From: an uncultured Ruminococcus sp.
Lineage (GTDB): Bacteria > Bacillota > Clostridia > Oscillospirales > Acutalibacteraceae
DNA: 13,315 nt
Direction: 5' to 3'
Assembly: GCA_902766305.1 (NCBI GenBank)
Contig: CACXDE010000138.1
Location: 1-13,315, forward strand
A program made the translations under genes and the position numbers. Of the stretch, positions 13,276 to 13,315 are shown in pieces. Numbering within the stretch: the first letter of the stretch is position 1; every line of letters starts with the position of its first letter. The notes under the pieces are model-generated. The model did no database searches. It was not told the origin of the DNA and was given only the letters and a program-made list of their open reading frames with translations.

Positions 13276-13315
13276 CAACTGTCTCCTTCTTCTTGGAAGT
13301 GCTGATTACATAGAT
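13268..13315 (-). CDS. C-terminal tail of an upstream gene (possible sortase substrate), partial
   Basis: On the minus strand, a frame open to the window edge ends at TGA 13270-13268 and encodes IYVISTSKKKETVGA. The hydrophobic start followed by a lysine-rich end is what the last residues of a membrane-anchored or LPXTG-type surface protein look like. The LPXTG motif itself, about 20-30 residues earlier, is outside the window. The ribosome binding site of the sortase (AAGGAG) lies inside these codons and the stop overlaps the sortase start. With only 15 residues visible this is a modest call. Confidence 0.45.
   Translation of the reverse strand: MYVISTSKKKETVGA

Overview
The window reads as chromosomal DNA of a low-to-moderate GC, Gram-positive anaerobe of the class Clostridia, most likely a Ruminococcus-like member of the Oscillospiraceae. 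The support is strong AGGAGG-type ribosome binding sites, a class-D-like sortase, a Gld-type ABC transporter set with a DUF4340 subunit, and intergenic repeats of styles I recall from such genomes. The taxonomic call is inference. No phage, integrase, transposase, CRISPR array, rRNA or tRNA was seen.

Region by region. 1-502 is the 3' end of a plus-strand gene for an acidic Asp/Asn-rich protein, closed by a strong terminator. 503-837 has no gene: it holds that terminator, a nested inverted repeat flanked by short 7-bp tandem repeats, and a terminator for the opposite strand. 838-5753 (minus) is a four-gene ABC exporter-like operon: ATPase, permease, GldG-like auxiliary protein, DUF4340 protein. 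5796-6560 (minus) is exodeoxyribonuclease III, just upstream of that operon. 6561-6841 is a divergent control region: a promoter for exonuclease III on one strand, one for a metallo-beta-lactamase-fold gene on the other, and a 92-bp array of 7-bp repeats that becomes the 5' leader of the latter. 6842-7648 (plus) is that lactamase-fold protein, which has lost its main metal-binding motif. 7649-7836 carries paired hairpins and a bidirectional terminator. 7837-8631 (minus) is an alpha/beta-hydrolase esterase. 8804-10507 (minus) is a short divergent MutS-family ATPase with its own promoter. 10649-11479 (minus) is an XRE-type regulator with a perfect palindrome in front of it. 11659-13315 (minus) is a sortase cluster: the tail of an upstream gene, the sortase, and a four-helix membrane protein, ended by a strong terminator.

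How the genes work together. The Gld-type genes are co-oriented, spaced by 9-13 nt or overlapping, and very likely form one membrane complex. The sortase overlaps the end of the upstream gene, whose last residues look like the basic cytoplasmic tail of a surface protein, so that gene may encode a sortase substrate; this is a hypothesis. The XRE gene and the MutS-like gene are neighbours on one strand with no clear terminator between them, so read-through is possible although the MutS gene has its own promoter.

The least explained signals are a family of heptanucleotide tandem arrays at four intergenic spots, each arranged as or beside an inverted repeat, and the lactamase-fold protein with N, D, Q and C where H, H, D and H belong. 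I found no convincing new defence or mobile system. Several annotated starts were moved to match ribosome binding site spacing.
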